The position numbers and the translations under genes were made by a program. From Thermoplasmata archaeon (GTDB lineage Archaea > Thermoplasmatota > Thermoplasmata > Thermoplasmatales > Thermoplasmataceae), in assembly GCA_021797055.1 (NCBI GenBank), contig JAKAAI010000091.1:1-7067 (forward strand): a stretch of DNA of 7,067 nt. The letters are read 5' to 3'. Within the stretch, counting starts at the first letter, position 1, and each line of letters starts with the position of its first letter. Under the pieces are notes generated by a model, which saw nothing but the letters and a program-made list of their open reading frames with translations, was not told the origin of the DNA and did no database searches. Below, piece after piece: positions 6,299 to 7,067 of this stretch.

Positions 6299-7067
6299 AT
6301 GACAGAGCTTAAAATTGAACACATTGTGAAAGACTTTGGAAAGGGAAAGGGAGTATTCGACATCAGCTTCACAGTTGAAAACGGAGAATTTTTCGTGATG
6401 CTTGGCCCGAGTGGTTGTGGTAAAACAACCACATTAAGAATTATAGCAGGACTCGAAACACTGGATTCCGGCAGAATATTTCTGGATGATGTTGAAATTA
6501 CAGATTTTCCTCCAAAGGATCGGGACATGGCCATGGTCTTCCAGAACTACGCTCTTTATCCGTTCCTGAATGTTGCTGAAAATCTGGCCTTTCCGTTGAA
6601 AAAAAGGAAGATGCCAAAAAACGAGATAGAGGCCAAGGTGTCTGAAATCGCTTCAACACTGGGAATTTCTGAGCTTCTGGATATGAAGCCCGGACAGATT
6701 TCTGGAGGACAGAGGCAGAGGGTAGCCCTGGGCCGCGCACTGGTCAGGGAGCCCTCAGTTTTCCTGATGGACGAACCACTTTCAAATCTTGATGCTAAGC
6801 TGAGAACCACAATGAGGGGGGAGCTGAAGAGGATCCAGAAGAGTTTTGGAATTACAACTATCTTCGTCACACATGACCAGGTAGAGGCCATGACTCTTGC
6901 GGACAAGGTGGCACTCATTAATAGCGGGGTGCTTGTTCAACTCGACTCACCCGATCAGGCATACAACTATCCAAAAGACAGCTTTGTTGGGGGCTTCCTT
7001 GGTGATCCGCAGATGAATATGATACCAGTTGAGGTCTTAAATCAGGATGGAAAGGTATCAGTCAAAT
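6299..7067 (+). CDS. ABC sugar transporter ATP-binding protein (MalK/UgpC type), 3' end outside window
   Basis: This is the cytoplasmic ATPase that drives the importer, read for 256 codons to the right edge; CUT1 ATPases are usually 350-370 residues, so roughly the last third is missing. All nucleotide-binding motifs are present: A-loop aromatic F13, Walker A GPSGCGKTT (36-44), Q-loop Q82, signature SGGQ (135-138), Walker B VFLMDEP (154-160) with E159 as catalytic glutamate, D-loop SNLD (162-165) and switch H192. After about 235 (GDPQMNMIPVEV) the sequence enters the C-terminal OB/TOBE regulatory domain typical of MalK/UgpC, cut off here. The start follows an AAGGAG site. It is the third clear gene of the operon and should pair with the EAA loops of both permeases. 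The family is very confident; the substrate is not. Confidence 0.93.
   Translation, partial: MTELKIEHIVKDFGKGKGVFDISFTVENGEFFVMLGPSGCGKTTTLRIIAGLETLDSGRIFLDDVEITDFPPKDRDMAMVFQNYALYPFLNVAENLAFPLKKRKMPKNEIEAKVSEIASTLGISELLDMKPGQISGGQRQRVALGRALVREPSVFLMDEPLSNLDAKLRTTMRGELKRIQKSFGITTIFVTHDQVEAMTLADKVALINSGVLVQLDSPDQAYNYPKDSFVGGFLGDPQMNMIPVEVLNQDGKVSVK

Noticed and set aside
6225..6302. 25-codon ORF overlapping the ATPase start by ATGA
   Set aside because: It has no ribosome-binding site of its own and lies almost entirely within the better-supported mini-ORF at 6215-6298 in another frame.
6247..6918. Minus-strand ORFs opposite the ATPase gene
   Set aside because: They are antisense to a highly conserved ABC ATPase with all motifs intact, so they are shadows.
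1..7067. Search for tRNA, rRNA, CRISPR arrays, insertion sequences and attachment sites
   Set aside because: No cloverleaf-like segment, regularly spaced direct repeats, transposase-like ORF or long terminal inverted repeats were seen by eye.

Overview
The window looks like a chromosomal stretch of an archaeon, most likely an acidophilic heterotroph of the Thermoplasmatales type. The evidence is: TATA-like boxes about 31-39 bases upstream of the start codons that open transcription units, with little or no Shine-Dalgarno sequence there (leaderless or nearly leaderless mRNAs); clear Shine-Dalgarno motifs only inside the operon; frequent ATA and AGG/AGA codons; moderately AT-rich DNA; and a very heavily sequon-decorated surface enzyme. 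The lineage is inferred from these traits, not proven. All supported genes are on the + strand.

Layout: 1-241 is non-coding upstream DNA with a promoter. 242-2176 encodes a secreted, C-terminally membrane-anchored GH15 (glucoamylase-like) glycoside hydrolase. 2271-3512 encodes a major facilitator superfamily transporter with a probable TTG start. 3543-4172 encodes a small soluble protein with two CxxC...CxPH modules (DUF6062-like), also with a probable TTG start. 4173-4371 is a regulatory intergenic region with a TATA box, an 8-bp inverted repeat around a T-run, and repeated motifs. 4372-7067 is an ABC sugar-importer operon of the CUT1 (MalFGK/UgpAEC) type: permease 1, permease 2, a possible 27-codon mini-ORF, and the ATPase, which runs off the right edge after 256 codons.

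Working model (inference): the surface GH15 enzyme trims alpha-linked oligo- or polysaccharide outside the cell, and the ABC importer takes up sugar or oligosaccharide using ATP. A near-identical 17-base block ends in the ATG of both the GH15 gene and the first permease gene. Together with equal TATA-to-ATG spacing it suggests co-regulation. No substrate-binding protein is encoded in the window; it may lie beyond the right edge or elsewhere. The MFS and DUF6062-like genes between the two carbohydrate units have no assigned role.

The points most worth a second look are the shared start-site element, the exact 89-residue internal duplication in the DUF6062-like protein, the mini-ORF that fills the gap between permease 2 and the ATPase, and the operator-like repeats upstream of the ABC operon.
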